Origin: Brachionus koreanus
Taxonomy: Eukaryota; Rotifera; Eurotatoria; Ploima; Brachionidae
Direction of reading: 5' to 3'
Assembly: GCA_016987375.1 (NCBI GenBank)
Contig: PJRA01000555.1
Location: 900,609-964,608, forward strand
DNA: 64,000 bases
The translations under genes and the position numbers were made by a program. Shown piece after piece: positions 22,531-34,509 of the stretch. Under the pieces are notes generated by a model. The model ran no database searches and was not told the origin of the DNA. It was given only the letters and a program-made list of their open reading frames with translations. The stretch's first letter is position 1, and the number at the start of each line of letters is the position of its first letter.

Positions 22531-23103
22531 ATGGATAGTAGAAAGTAATTTATAAGTTTAAAATGCTGCAATGAATATTTGAATGCTTTAATAATTTTTT
22601 TTAATTTAAAAAGAGCTAAGCGTTCGCGTAGCACGACCGCTGCTGACGATGCCTTTTGGGATTGTCCACTGTGCACTTATCGAAACAAGAACGAATCGTT
22701 TCGATGCGAGATGTGCAATATGCGCAAAGGAACATCGACCCGCAAGCCCCGTATCTCTCAAGTAACCCAACAATTGGCCAAAATTGAAAATCAAATTGAA
22801 CAGGAGCGTAAGAAAGAAAAACGAAAGGAAATAACGATGAGGTCTCGGGCCAGTCGAAAACACTCGAAGCACTTTAAATTCGAAAATGCTCAAACCATAT
22901 CGATTACAGTTAACGATGTGACAGTATTTATTACAGATGTTGAGTTGAATAGTCACGAGAACGATGACGAAAACTCCAAATCGTTAAGTACTAAATCAAG
23001 CCGTTCAAAACTAGAAATGGACTCCAAGGATAGTGCAGATAATACAGCCAGCTCGGACAATGATTCGTCTAAGAATGAAACTGACACTGGCAATAACGAA
23101 TAA
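22531..23103 (+). CDS. RYBP: RING1- and YY1-binding protein (RYBP/YAF2)
   Basis: A 14-nt first exon (22531-22544, MDSRK) is joined across a 69-bp intron to 22614-23103, giving 167 residues. The RanBP2-type zinc finger is FWDCPLCTYRN followed by FRCEMCNMRKGTSTRKPR, the RYBP/YAF2 signature. The C-terminal RING1B-binding beta element is ISITVNDVTVFITD. RYBP is a core subunit of non-canonical PRC1, which ubiquitylates histone H2A. The tiny first exon is inferred: it restores the conserved basic lead-in and a good donor and acceptor. The tail is Ser/Asp-rich. Candidate poly(A) signal AATAAA at 23361-23366. Confidence 0.9.
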
Positions 23104-25988
23104 TTTAGACTAATTTTGTATATTTAACAGTTAAGTTAGTTTTTTTCTTTTTGCATTTTTTTTTTAATCGAGGTGCTGATAGTGTGTAAATTGAACCAAT
23201 TTTTGTTTTAGTAAACAACACTGCCCGATTGAGGGTCTCTATTGAGCTTTGGATCGCTTTGTTTTTTCTAAATCTATGTGTGTTTATTCATCTTTTTTTT
23301 TTTTTTTTGTATTTAATCAATTATTATAATATTTGTGAAAAACAGAAATATTTGTTTGTTAATAAAAATTTTTTGGACTTTATTAAATGATTTATTTTGT
23401 TTTGTTGCTTATCGAAATTGACGATAAGACAATTTTGTTTTTATTCTAAATAAAACTTCCTTCAAAAAATAAGAATTAATAATTTATGTTGAAAAATTTT
23501 TGCAATAGTAATTAATTTAGTTATCTGTCAACATGTTGTTGAAAATTATTTTTTAATAATTTAAGCCAGGTGCTTAGTAAAAGGAATTAATTATGCAAAA
23601 ATTTGTCCTTGAATCTTAGAAAAGCAAGCATGACAAGAAACCTCTGTTCGAGGTAAACAAAAAAGCCGAACGGCATGATAATTTAACTAAATTGATCGGG
23701 CTCACGGTAAAATGACAACGCTATAATTAATTTACTGTAAAAAAAGCTTCAATGAACCGAAGAAAAAATAGGAGGAGAATAATTTTTTATTTTTTACACT
23801 AGGCTCTTGTCACTTTGGCTCTTATTAAACATGGTGATTTTGTTTACCATTCATTCAATATAAAAACTATTCCATTTTGAGAACGGCTAACCTTTAGTCC
23901 ATTAATTGATGAATTAAAAGAGCGTTGCAACTCTAGGCTAAATTTAATTAAAATTTTATCTAATAAAAACTGGTGCCTACATCACAAAACACTTGGAAAT
24001 TTATATAAATCGCTTATTGGTTCCATTTTAGAATATAATTTTCCCTGTTTAAACTCTCTATCTGATACCAACATTGAAAAACTTCAAACTATTCAAAACT
24101 CAGCAGATCGATCCATTCTTAAACTAAGGTTTGACACCCCATCAAGAATTTTATACCACGAGGCCCAAATAAAATTAAAAATTCATACAATTATGAACCG
24201 ACTTTTTGAATTAGGATAGGACTTACTAATTCTGTCCCATTTCTTCTTAGACTGGTAAATGAATACAGACGAGGTTTCGAATCTAGATTTGTTAACTATC
24301 CAACTCCATTGTGTAATTGCTACCTTGTCATAAACTCTTTTTTCTCTGAAAACCTAACTGAAATAACTTTTTTCTCTTTTTTTTTTTTTTTATTTCCTTC
24401 TGACATTTCACTTATTTAACTATATTTTTAAATTCTTATTTTATTTTTTAACTTTTATTTTAATCATTTTATTTTGTTTTAATTTTTTTTTATTTTTCTC
24501 TGAAGGAGCTAACGCTCGATACAGATTTACAAATAAATAAATAAAACAAAAAATTATATTTAAAAATGAGCTCAAAAATCCAGCTCGAAATCTAACTAAT
24601 TTCTCCAAGTATAAACAATTAACAAATAGTGCCAACAAATTAATTTTTACAAAAAAGAGCAATAGGTTGAAAAGGCCAAGCCTTATAGCAGCCCAGTGAT
24701 AGTAAAATAAACAGTCTGCATCCATTTGTCTAGTTCACACAATCATAAAACTATATATTCAATTCATGAGTTTCAGTTCATATTAAAATACGTATTATGA
24801 CTTTTAAGAGCTGTTTGTGTGAAATTCATTCAATTTAAAAACAAAAAAAAATTCTTCCTATTTTGATAAATTAAAAATTACTAAAATAATAAAATATAAT
24901 TTAAAAAAAATACTGCTAAATACTAATAAAAATTTAGTTCAATTTAATATTTTATTTCGAAGATGAAAAACCAATGTAAAAAATATGCTAATAAAAGCAT
25001 AGCTGTTCAATTTTTACAGAACTCTATAAGAAAAATTATAAAAATCATATCATAATATAATTTTAAAATTAGTAAAATCTATAATACAGCTAAAACTAAA
25101 AATTTTGCGCAATTGATGCAACTATTCTAAAAAAAACTTTCTTTTTATCAAATTTCGAAATAAATTTAGGCTATTTTTTTTCTGATTTTTAACATTATAA
25201 TCTAAAATTTTGATTATTTTATCAATTGTTGATAAAATTTATTAATATATTAATTAATTCTTATTTTAAGTAAGCAATAGAATTTTGTCTGATTTTATAA
25301 ATAATTAAATTCTAATGTTTTAGAAATAATTTTTTTATGTTCCCCAAAACACACACACGCATATCCAAAATGAATGTATAAACACTTGAAACAGCCAAAT
25401 ATAAAGCAATGAAAATTTAATTTTAACTTGATTTATTTATTCTTTTTTTTTTTTTTTAATTTAACTTAAAGCATTTTAATTGAAAATAAAAACAAAATAT
25501 AAAATAGAAGTTTGTGAACAAATATTGTTATGCACACGTTTATTAAATGTGCATCTAACTTTAAATTATAAAAAAAGATTTTAAATAATTTAAATTAAAA
25601 AAAATGTATATATGAATTTTTATTTTTTCTGAAATAAAAAAAAATATTTTTATTTTTAAAAAATATTATTTGCTCTTTAGGGCAAAATTTACCTATAACC
25701 GGAGAAACGAATTTTTTTTTGTTAGCCAAGAGAATAAGCTAAACCAAATTCTATTGATTGTGGCAAGATTTTTTTTTTGCGCTATTTTAAAAATTCTAAT
25801 GCTTAAGTAATTAATTCTGGTCTCTAAAGAACAAAGGTAGTTTTGTGTTGTGTCGTAAAAAAAAAACTTCCTAAGTTACAATAAAAAGTAACAATCATCA
25901 TAAATAATTAAAAGACTTATCAAGCTAAAAAAAATCTAAAAGCTTTATTTAGATTGATAAATTTTAAAATTAAATTATTTGTTTCAAA
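23104..25988. other. 2.9-kb intergenic stretch with LINE remnant
   Basis: Contains the RYBP 3' UTR, a LINE 3' fragment (23887-24544), and about 1.4 kb of A+T-rich DNA before the four-TM gene with an (AC)n run near 25349-25358. A 94-codon minus-strand frame at 24441-24725 crosses the LINE tail and is not credible. Confidence 0.5.
23887..24544 (+). mobile_element. Non-LTR retrotransposon (LINE) 3' fragment
   Basis: Translation shows the region after the reverse transcriptase core: LTFSPLIDELKERC, LYKSLIGSILEY, LQTIQNSADRSILKLRFDTP and FVNYPTP, with one stop and a frame change. The sequence runs on to a tail of AAATAAATAAATAAA near 24530-24544. It is 5'-truncated and dead. Confidence 0.75.
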
Positions 25989-26622
25989 ATGTCAAGTCGT
26001 TATTTGACTACAATTCAGAAAAAACAATGTTTTGTAGAACTTTTGCTCCAAGACTTTCCGCTTGTATCGACTTCAATTGATTTGTTTCTTAGCAGTTTTC
26101 TGGGTTTGTGCGCTATCGGCTTTCAGATAGCATCAATAGTTCTCAAGACCGATTTATACTATACCGGTTGTGGGTAAATATTTACATATCAAATAGAATT
26201 ATTTCTAAATTAGACTAATTGCCCTCCTATTTAAAGTATTTGGGTTGGTTTTTTTGTCTTGTTGGCAGAATTGTTCAACTCAAAATTAAGTAATTATCGC
26301 ATATTTATTTTAAATTAAATAATTTATTTATTTTTTAAAAGTTTTTAATAAAAATATTGGTTTCTTTACTTTGACATGTGTGCTAAAAATAATTGCTTTT
26401 ATAGTCTCGACAGCTTTGATTGTTATTCCAGCACTCATATTTCGCCATAATTTAGCTCAATGCAGCGAGCAATATTGTTCTAACGCATGGATAAACTATA
26501 CTCTACTTGGAATTGGAATTGCTATCAAAATTGAGTCATTAATATTTTGGTTCTCATATGGAATTAAATATAAACTATTTTCAACTAAATTCAATTATAA
26601 TTCTTACTACAATAAATATTAG
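25989..26622 (+). CDS. Four-transmembrane protein
   Basis: Exons 25989-26173, 26237-26289 and 26342-26622 join in frame to 172 residues. Four hydrophobic helices are visible: LFLSSFLGLCAIGFQIASIV, IWVGFFVLLAELF, VLKIIAFIVSTALIVIPALI and LLGIGIAIKIESLIFWFSY. A loop with two cysteines (CSEQYC) lies between helices 3 and 4. The layout, with a CGIWVG motif opening helix 2, resembles small MS4A/TMEM-type tetraspan proteins, but I cannot assign a family. The second exon is only 53 bp; its acceptor (TTAAAG at 26231-26236) was preferred over an earlier one because only it stays open and continues the helix. AATAAA at 26753-26758. Confidence 0.8.
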
Positions 26623-26946
26623 TAAAAATGTGAATAATCAAAATTAGTAAAATTAAGAGTTTAAATTTTTGCTTTTAGCTTTTTTTCTTTTTAGTTTATT
26701 TGATATTGGAAAATTTTTTAAATTTTTATATCAATTCTAAATCAAAACAAAAAATAAACTAGTTTGAATTATTGTTTGTTTGTATTTTTTTTTTAAATAA
26801 AAATATGATTAAAAATTAAATTTTATTTTTTTATTATTTTATTCAAAGTGACAAAGTAAAGAGAAATAAAAATTGAATCAAATTTTGTTGTTGCTTAATG
26901 TATCTGGCTAAATTACTTTTTTTTTTTTTGGACACAACTGACAAAT
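26623..26946. other. Convergent 3' ends
   Basis: Short A+T-rich interval between two convergent genes; contains the poly(A) signal of the four-TM gene at 26753-26758. Confidence 0.4.
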
Positions 26947-28022
26947 TTATTTAAGTTTACTTAGAATAAACGTGACAAAACCCAACAATATATAAAGCTT
27001 AGAATTATTTAGTTTATATGCATGATTGGATACAATCTTGGTACCGCACGGTGCAGGTATATTCGATGCTCGGTCACATCTCAAAGTCATCATGTTAAAT
27101 TTAAGACCATTGGGACAATCGCCACTCTTCACTTTTCTCGAGTTAGCGCACTGATAGAAATCAGCACAGCCATTTTCTATATTCGGATATACTCCATTCG
27201 GTCTTGACCTGCAATGGTCCCTATCTTTGTCATTAACAGGACGATCCCCACAATAAACATCCTTGAATTCTTTACAACTCTTTGACTCTTCATCGTAAAG
27301 CTTTTTTTCCGGACACTGTTCAGTTTTGACCTCATTGTCTTTGCAATAGAAATAGCCTTGAATAAATGAGAAATATGATAAACAAAAATTTTCATCATCA
27401 AAAATTTTGATCAACGCTTACCTTGGCAATCATCTTTGTTGGTAACAAAGCCCTTAAAGCCACATTTATCTCCCTCTTTAATTCCATCAGATTCTTTGGT
27501 GCTAGCTGAACCGGCCTTGTCGTCATTTTTGTCTTTGACTTCGGATTTTTTCGTTGTCGTTGTGGTCGACTTAGTCTTTCCTTGCCCTTAATTTGAAAAT
27601 TTTTAATTTCAAATAAAAAATAAAAATTTATTTAGTACAATTATCTGGTGGTTTCCAATCTGGTCTGTCTCCATCTTTGCAGTTGATTGCCAAAGCCATT
27701 TCACATCGCTGGTTTTCAGTGTCGAAAGACATGCTCGGACCGCACCAGCCACTAGTTTCACTAGAACCTTGGCAGTTGTGATACTTGCCACAGTCGGTCT
27801 CGTCCGGCCACTTACCATCGCCCGGACAAACAAAGGCATCTCTTTTTTGTCTCAATTTTAGTCTTTCTTTCAGTTTGGCGCTCTCAAACGCCATGCAAAA
27901 GGCCACATTACAACCCAACCAAACTAAATTTAACCGAACAAATACTCGTTGATTAATTTAAAATTTCTTTAAAAAAAATTAAATCTTTTACCCAATATAA
28001 AAATAGCGGAATTGTAGCGCAT
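26947..28022 (-). CDS. Secreted chitin-binding (peritrophin-type) protein
   Basis: Four exons (28022-27992, 27923-27639, 27586-27422, 27356-26947) join to 296 residues. Exon 1 plus the start of exon 2 code a signal peptide (MRYNSAIFILVWLGCNVAF). Three type-2 chitin-binding (CBM14) modules follow, each with the six-cysteine pattern: one at about 50-95 (CPGDGKWPDETDCGKYHNC), one at 155-200 (CGFKG, QGYFYC) and one at 205-260 (CRSRPNGVYPNIENGC, FYQC). A Thr/Lys-rich linker (STTTTTKK) separates modules 1 and 2. The C-terminus ends in a hydrophobic stretch (LYILLGFVTFIL) with a short basic tail, suggesting a membrane anchor or GPI signal. Such proteins bind chitin in cuticle, lorica, eggshell or gut lining. 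Confidence 0.9.
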
Positions 28023-30004
28023 ATTTCAACTAATTTTCTTTTATCTAATTTTTAGTCTATTTTCTTATTTTCTATTGAAAGCAATAGTAGGCTATTTATA
28101 TATGAAAAAAAAAAGTGTTATGAAACTATTAATTTGGTAAAGACTTGGTAGAATAATTAAGGATTATCTAATTTGAAATTTTTTTTTCCTATGCCTCACT
28201 TTGAAATAAATGAATTGAAGTGAAATTTAGAGTTTTTGTTGTTGGGCTAAAATTTAGTTATATGTGTTCTAGGCTCGGGTGGGCCTCTAATCAAATACTC
28301 GAGTTAATTTGCTATGTGATAAATGACGAATAATCGAGAGACACAAACACAAATCCACCCCAATTTGGCTAGGCAAAGTTTATTAGAAACTCAAACATAA
28401 ATAAAGGAGGAAAGATTTACTAATTTAGAGTATTTATTATCTTTGACAATTAATTGCTACTTTTTATTTTGTTTCTCTAAGAAAAAGCCCTTTGTTTAAA
28501 TATTTGGTTTGTTTATTACCGGCAAAGATTATATGATAAACTTGTTTGATCGGACTTGGTATTTAGTAGGATTTGGCGTCTATTGCTAGCTCGATTTCAT
28601 TGAGCCAAACAATCGGTCGACGCAAATTTTGCGTCCATTAATACTATTAACTAAGTTATTAAGTCGTTCTTCTACCAAATTTTGTTTAAACAACTAATTT
28701 TGGATTAAATTAAATTTTTAAGGAATTAAAAAACAATTTTTTAAAATGAATTTTATTTATATTTTATTGAAAAAAATTTTATTATTTCTAGTTTGATTTA
28801 ATTTAAAAAAAATTTGACTCCGAAAAATTTTGAAAATTTAAATGAAAAATTTTTTCTCTAAATTTTATATAAATATCAAGTATCTATTTGTTATTTTTTT
28901 TATATTAGAAGAAATTTTACCTAATTAATTATATGAATCTATCGTTTATTATTTAAAATATTAATTAATTTTAATTTGAAGTTTGAATGATTAAATATTC
29001 GAACAAACTAAAAGCTTACCTTCAAAAAGAAATTTTTTTCTAGAACATTCTGGTAAAACTGTGAAAATTAAGCATTACTTAAATTTGGAAAAATTTGACT
29101 GAAGTGCATTTTGCAGAGATTTTTTACATCATTAGCAGACTTTAACTGTTGATGCAGCCACGGAACTGGTAAAAACCTTTAGAAAAAAAAGTTGTTATTT
29201 TTGATAAAAAATAAGAATTCAATTAGATTTCAATTGATTTTTGATTTGATTTCTTAAGAAAAAAGTAGTAAATAAACTAAGTTTCACTTTTTGCAGTATT
29301 TTTTTTTAAATATTTTATTTAGTAAATTTTAGTTTTTCAGAAAAAGAAGTAACATCTGATCACACTTGTGTATATTTATGTCTTTACATTTTTATTTGAA
29401 TCAAAGACTAGTGTCAAAAATTAATTTTTACTTAATAAGATAAATAAATTTTTTTTAGGGAAATGAATAATTTTAGTGCAAAAATTACAGTAAAAATTGG
29501 AAAAGTTTATTTTAGTAATTTAACATAAATATTTGTGCAAACAGTACAATATTGAACAAATTCTTCTAAAAACTGCAAACCATCAAAAAAAGCACTTGAT
29601 TAAAATATGCAATTGTCCAATTTATTTTTGAAAAATAACTTAATATGTACATTTTTTGTTCTTAAAAAACAATTTTATTTTTGTTTGAAATTAAAATAAA
29701 AAAGTATACATTCTTAATTTCAAATTAAATTTCGTATTTATGCTAATAAACTAATGAAGAATAGAAAAAAAATATATTTCTAATTTGAACTTAAATTAAA
29801 TGGCTTCCGAGTACACACATTTTAATTCAAATACAGATTCAAATTTAGGGTCATTTTGAATCCTAAATTTAGAATATTTTTTTACTTTTCTTCTTTCAAT
29901 TTAAAAAGTGAAAAGAAAATTTTAAATTTTCTAAAGAAAATAAAAAAAGTGAACATACTTTTGATTAAATTTTGTCAATTATTTATTTAAAATACAATTT
30001 AAGT
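28023..30004. other. 2-kb intergenic stretch
   Basis: Between divergent promoters of the chitin-binding and TMEM26 genes. A less A+T-rich patch at about 28530-28680 contains the palindrome GACGCAAATTTTGCGTC (28619-28635). No exon, RNA gene or mobile element was recognised. Confidence 0.4.
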
Positions 30005-31132
30005 ATGAAAAATATTAAGCAAAATTTGATAAAACTTTTTGATCGAGATCACATTTTGCGTAATGAGGGCAAAAAACGACCGATATCACACAAAAAAAAT
30101 CTACTTCTTCTTACAATTTCCAATCTAGTTCGATTCATTTACATCATAGAGAACATATTTTGTATTTATTACATGACCAAGATATCTAATAATTATTATC
30201 TAATTTATTTTTCAATATTTGACAACATAATCTTAATTGATGGAATCTATGCATCACTTTATCGCGATGGCAAAGATTTTTCTTGGTTTTCAATATCGTC
30301 ACTTTGCTTTACAGTGGTCAATTTGGCTTGTATTTGGCAAATTTTGATCATAAAACATGGAATGGTTGGTCGTAATTGTCCAAAGAACATAACCGAAGAA
30401 CTACCATATGTAAATAATTTTAGTCTAGGGGTAAAAAAATTCAAAAATATGTACACAAATTATTATTTTTTTCTTGGCAGAATCTAGGAATATGTGACAT
30501 ATTAGAAATAATTTTGACTGTTTTTATTTTGACTCAAATAATCACAAGATGGCTGATGCCGTACAAGAAAAGTTTCAAAAGAGAACATCTATCTCAAATG
30601 CTTATTTCATTTGTAAATTTTTTGTTTATATCAATAATTTAAATAGAAAAATTTATTTTTGTTCAAAGATTGTTTGTGGTGGAGATTTGGTAGAATTTTT
30701 TACTTACAACTCAGAAGAAGAAATAATTGAATCGTCAATTTTTTACTACATAGTAACTGGTAAAAAAAATAAAATTTTATTTTATCTGTTTATATTATTT
30801 TATTATTATTTTTTTTTTTAAATTAAGTTTTGTTCTCAATTAGCTGCATACAATTTTCTTTTATGGTGACAAAAACGACGAAAAAAGAGCTTTCAAAACC
30901 AGTATGGACAACAATTGTTGCAAGTGAGATATGGAGTTTAGCTTTAAGCTTTTTGGTTCAAGACTTTCCATTTTTAATTGTTCGCCTAATAATCATAATT
31001 AAGTATCGTTTGGATAAAAACTACCTTGTCTATTATAATTTCATGAAAAATTTACTTTTGTGTATTGTAGAAATCTATAGAATTTTTATAATTTTCTACC
31101 AAGAAAAAAATGCTCACAAATCGAAAAATTAA
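30005..31132 (+). CDS. TMEM26: Transmembrane protein 26 family
   Basis: Exons 30005-30409, 30481-30612, 30669-30759 and 30828-31132 join in frame to 310 residues. Conserved TMEM26 blocks appear in order: DFSWFSISSL, ITRWLMPYKKSF followed by REHLSQMLISF, the DLVEFF segment, FSISCIQFSF, then EIWSLALSFLVQDFPFLIVR and MKNLLLCIVEIYRI. About eight hydrophobic helices are seen. TMEM26 is a multi-pass membrane protein of unclear molecular function, reported as a surface marker of beige adipocytes in mammals. Start is the Met at 30005, just before the first basic segment; an in-frame upstream extension begins with a non-ATG codon. The C-terminal cytoplasmic tail of the vertebrate protein is absent. 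Confidence 0.88.
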
Positions 31133-32375
31133 TTATTAAATATTAAATCATTTTTTTTATTTTATAAAATTTTCTAATAAATTTTTAGATTATTTATTAT
31201 TTTTATTACAATAATATAAAATTTATTTTAAAAACACTTAATTTCAGAAGAAATAATACAAAACTCATACTTATGCTTCTTTGAGATATGTTGTTTGACT
31301 ACACGTTCATTTTTCGTTTATCTATCGCACTCTGGATAAGCTATTAGGTTTTTATATATGCCCAGGTCTCTTCAGAAGCAGTTAAAACTATTGCTAAACA
31401 GAGTTGTTGCAAAGAAAAGAAATGAGTCTTATTCCGCCGTAAAAAAGCAGCTTCTAACTGTCAGCGATACAAGTGGTGTAAAGAAAAATGTAATTGGACC
31501 GACAAAGATTAACTTAAGTTTTTTTCATAGACAAGTCGAACTTTGAAATCCTAGAAAATTTAGAGTCTTTGTCAAAAGATTCAAAAATGAGAAATATCTC
31601 TCGAAGTTTTGTGTCTCAAGAGTTCAGAAGGGTGGAGGCTCAGTCGGTATATGGGGATGCATGTCTTAAGAGGTAGTGGGTTGTTGCTCTATATACACCA
31701 GGAGAATAAATCAACATGTTTACATGGACACACTAGAAAACCACCTAATCCCAGCTAATTACAACTTCTTCGACCATTTAAAGCATTTACTCAATGAAAA
31801 ACGGATCACTGTCTGCATTAAAGCAAAAGGCAGTCATTTTAAAGCTTAAAATGATTTTGATTCTAACTTTTTGTGTCATAATTATGGTCTATTATAAAAA
31901 CAATTTTTTTGATGCATGTATTTTTTCCGATATTAGAATAAAAGTCTGGATTTTTATTTTCTTTGATGACCGAAAAAAAAGACAATCCAATGGAAAAAAA
32001 TTAATATGAGAAATTGGAAAAGAAAGCCTAACAAGTAAAAATGGAATAATCAATTTGAATTTGAGAATAAAAAGAATTTCATGTACATTGAAAAAAAAAA
32101 TAGGTAACTTAACAATGGTGCCTAAAAAATTACAAGAAATAACAGAGATAAAGAATTAAATTTTGAATAATAAAATTAATTAAAATTTAGCTAGAATCTT
32201 AATTTATTTTTCTTTGCAAAGTAAATCTTTTTGTCCAGTTGATCTTTATATGAGACCGGCATATCTTTTTTTAGATAATTTTAATTTATCAAAAAAAAAA
32301 TTAATTATTTTTTCTAATTTAAAAAAATTTTATTAATTGAATAAAAAAAATAAAAAAAAATTATTTTAAATTAAA
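31133..32375. other. Intergenic with Tc1-like remnant
   Basis: Between TMEM26 and COG8. Apart from the Tc1 remnant (31358-31790) it is A+T-rich; a 71-codon frame at 31794-32009 is Lys/Ile-rich and probably chance. Confidence 0.45.
31358..31790 (+). pseudogene. Tc1-like transposase remnant
   Basis: The first frame (31358-31546) resembles the DNA-binding part and linker (SYSAVKKQLLTVSDTSGVKK). A shifted frame then gives VQKGGGSVGIWGCMS, the diagnostic Tc1 block near the second catalytic Asp, a stop, and QHVYMDTLENHLIPANYNFF. The copy is frameshifted and lacks the third catalytic block. Confidence 0.75.
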
Positions 32376-34205
32376 TTAAAATTCTTCTAAAATTGGTTTA
32401 GATTCTTCAACGATTTGGCTTCGATTATCATCAACAGTTTCGACATTTTCCTCATGTAGTGTTGGTTCAGCCGTGTGCTTTTCATTTTTTTCATCCAAGC
32501 TTATTTCTTGTGTATCTGCTTTAGCTTGAGGTATCAAATGACTAAGCTCAATTAACAAATCGGTCGGGTCAAGCATAGCCATTTGCTTAAAATGGTCCAT
32601 TTCGCTTTGAGAAATTCCATAGACCTTTTGTATTTGATTGAGCGGAAATAGACTGAAAATACATTTTTGCACAAATGGTATTAGTACATGGGCCAAATAG
32701 GACAAAAATTGAGCAAACATTTCTTTTTCGTTTTTGTCAAAGCTCACTTTTTTCTCATAATTAAACACATATAAAGACATGTCTCTAAATGAAGCTTTAA
32801 TTAGTGAAAGCACTTTTGAATGCATGCTCAGAGGCAAGCACAGTCTTGTTTCATTGAAACACTGCAATAGAGTGTTCAAATAGATGGCTAGTGGATGAAA
32901 ATCAAGCAGCTTTAGCGGAGGATTAATGATTGAACTTGTTGGCTTCGAGTCAAAAAAGTCTTGTAGTCGGGACTTTTCACCGCAGAGCTCGATCCAATTC
33001 AGCTTAATGAGAGACTCGTTGAACTTGGCATTTGCCTGGTTAACTTGTTCGGCTATTTTGTCGAGCACAATGCGCTCAAATACAGGCATCATTAAAGCCC
33101 GAAAATCGAGTCCCACTCGGCTAAACGCCAGTCCAAAGTACATAGACTGGCTTAGCAAGCTGTCGAGTCTGGTGCCAATGCCCAGCTTCACATCAGTTTC
33201 TAATATGCACAAAAATTGTCTTATTTTGCTCTGTAGCCAACAATAGAACAATTTTGACTCGTTTAAATCTTTGCTACTGCTTAGCAATATGGTAGACAAT
33301 AACTTGTCCTGATTGACAGCACTGCTAGACGAATAAACAGTTTCATCATCTGAGAACAATGCTTTGTATTGGGTTATGATGTCGAATAAATGTATTCGAA
33401 GCTCTTCGATTGTTTTAGTCACGTGACTGTATGGATCAGTGTTAGGTATGCGCTGTAACAGAGCGTTCAACCAAACGTCTCTGAGTTGGAGAAATTTAAT
33501 TCTCAACTCGGACTCGGTGTAAACGTCCAAACGGCGTATAAGACTAATTATTTTTAGACATTGATTAAATTGAATATTTGTTTTCAATTGTTGTAAAAGT
33601 TGATTTAGCATTAAATTTAGAAATTTGTTTGCATCATTGGTTATTTGTTGTACTAGTGGTATGCTAGACGAATATTTTTTGTCAAGTCGTTTGACATAAT
33701 TGGCCAAGTCCAGCGCTTCTTCGTAGTATTCGTTGCGCACACAAGTCTCCATCACTTGACTAATTTCGAGCAGTTCGAGCAATTGGTTGTGTTTTTGCAG
33801 TGTTTGGTTAGTTGAGCGGCGTATTGCGTTTATTGAGTGAATGTTTTTGGTGAAATTTTCGCTCTCTTGTTGAAATGGCGGAATTTTATGCATTAGCTCG
33901 TCGAGTTTTTGGTCTATGATGCTAAAATCGGCATAAATGTCCTTGGAGCATTGGGCCGTGCGTATAAACGTTTTGTAGTTGGAAAAAGCCAGACTTTTTA
34001 TTTCTTCGTTTATGCTCTGTTTTTGGTCGTAAAGACTGCGAGGCTCCGACTGCAGTCTGTCAATGTGAAACGAGTTTAGCTCTTGGAGATAGGCGAGCGA
34101 CTCGCTCATTGACTGTTTTTTCTGACTTGCGCTCTCCTCAGAGAATAGCAAACCATACAAGACTTGTTCACCGCTGGTCACGTTACTCGATTCAGACTGA
34201 TCCAT
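32376..34205 (-). CDS. COG8: Conserved oligomeric Golgi complex subunit 8
   Basis: An intronless 609-residue protein (human COG8 is 612). The N-terminal coiled-coil region contains YLQELNSFHIDRLQSEP and the Dor1-like block follows: QVMETCVRNEYYEEALDLAN, LIRRLDVYTESELRIKFLQ and CWLQSKIRQFLCILE. COG8 belongs to lobe B of the COG tether, which captures vesicles for retrograde traffic within the Golgi and so maintains glycosylation. The C-terminal 60 residues are acidic and unconserved. Being the only long gene here besides the GPCR without introns, it could have passed through a retrocopy stage, though intact length argues that it is the functional gene. Confidence 0.92.
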   Translation of the reverse strand: MDQSESSNVTSGEQVLYGLLFSEESASQKKQSMSESLAYLQELNSFHIDRLQSEPRSLYDQKQSINEEIKSLAFSNYKTFIRTAQCSKDIYADFSIIDQKLDELMHKIPPFQQESENFTKNIHSINAIRRSTNQTLQKHNQLLELLEISQVMETCVRNEYYEEALDLANYVKRLDKKYSSSIPLVQQITNDANKFLNLMLNQLLQQLKTNIQFNQCLKIISLIRRLDVYTESELRIKFLQLRDVWLNALLQRIPNTDPYSHVTKTIEELRIHLFDIITQYKALFSDDETVYSSSSAVNQDKLLSTILLSSSKDLNESKLFYCWLQSKIRQFLCILETDVKLGIGTRLDSLLSQSMYFGLAFSRVGLDFRALMMPVFERIVLDKIAEQVNQANAKFNESLIKLNWIELCGEKSRLQDFFDSKPTSSIINPPLKLLDFHPLAIYLNTLLQCFNETRLCLPLSMHSKVLSLIKASFRDMSLYVFNYEKKVSFDKNEKEMFAQFLSYLAHVLIPFVQKCIFSLFPLNQIQKVYGISQSEMDHFKQMAMLDPTDLLIELSHLIPQAKADTQEISLDEKNEKHTAEPTLHEENVETVDDNRSQIVEESKPILEEF

Positions 34206-34509
34206 TTTTCTAAATCCTAAAATCGTTTTCTATTTTTCTATTCACTGACAAGTTTGATATTTTATTTTAAAAATAAAAAATTCAAAAGAATAAATTTTAA
34301 TTTATTAAAAAGTTTTATTAGAGCATATTTTATTTTACATTTATTTAATTTATTTTGAAAATTTTTTTTAAAATCTTAAATCTTGAAAAGACTTTTGCAC
34401 TTGATTTAATTTAAAATTTATTAGAAAAGAATTGTTTGGAAAAAAAATTTAGTTTTAGTTTATTGAATAAATATGAACAGCAGCGACTTAAAATGGGAAT
34501 ATAAGTTAA

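Noticed and set aside
24441..24725. 94-codon minus-strand frame
   Set aside because: Crosses the LINE A/T tail and has no domain.
29972..30004. Upstream extension of TMEM26
   Set aside because: Begins at a non-ATG codon; the Met at 30005 fits better.
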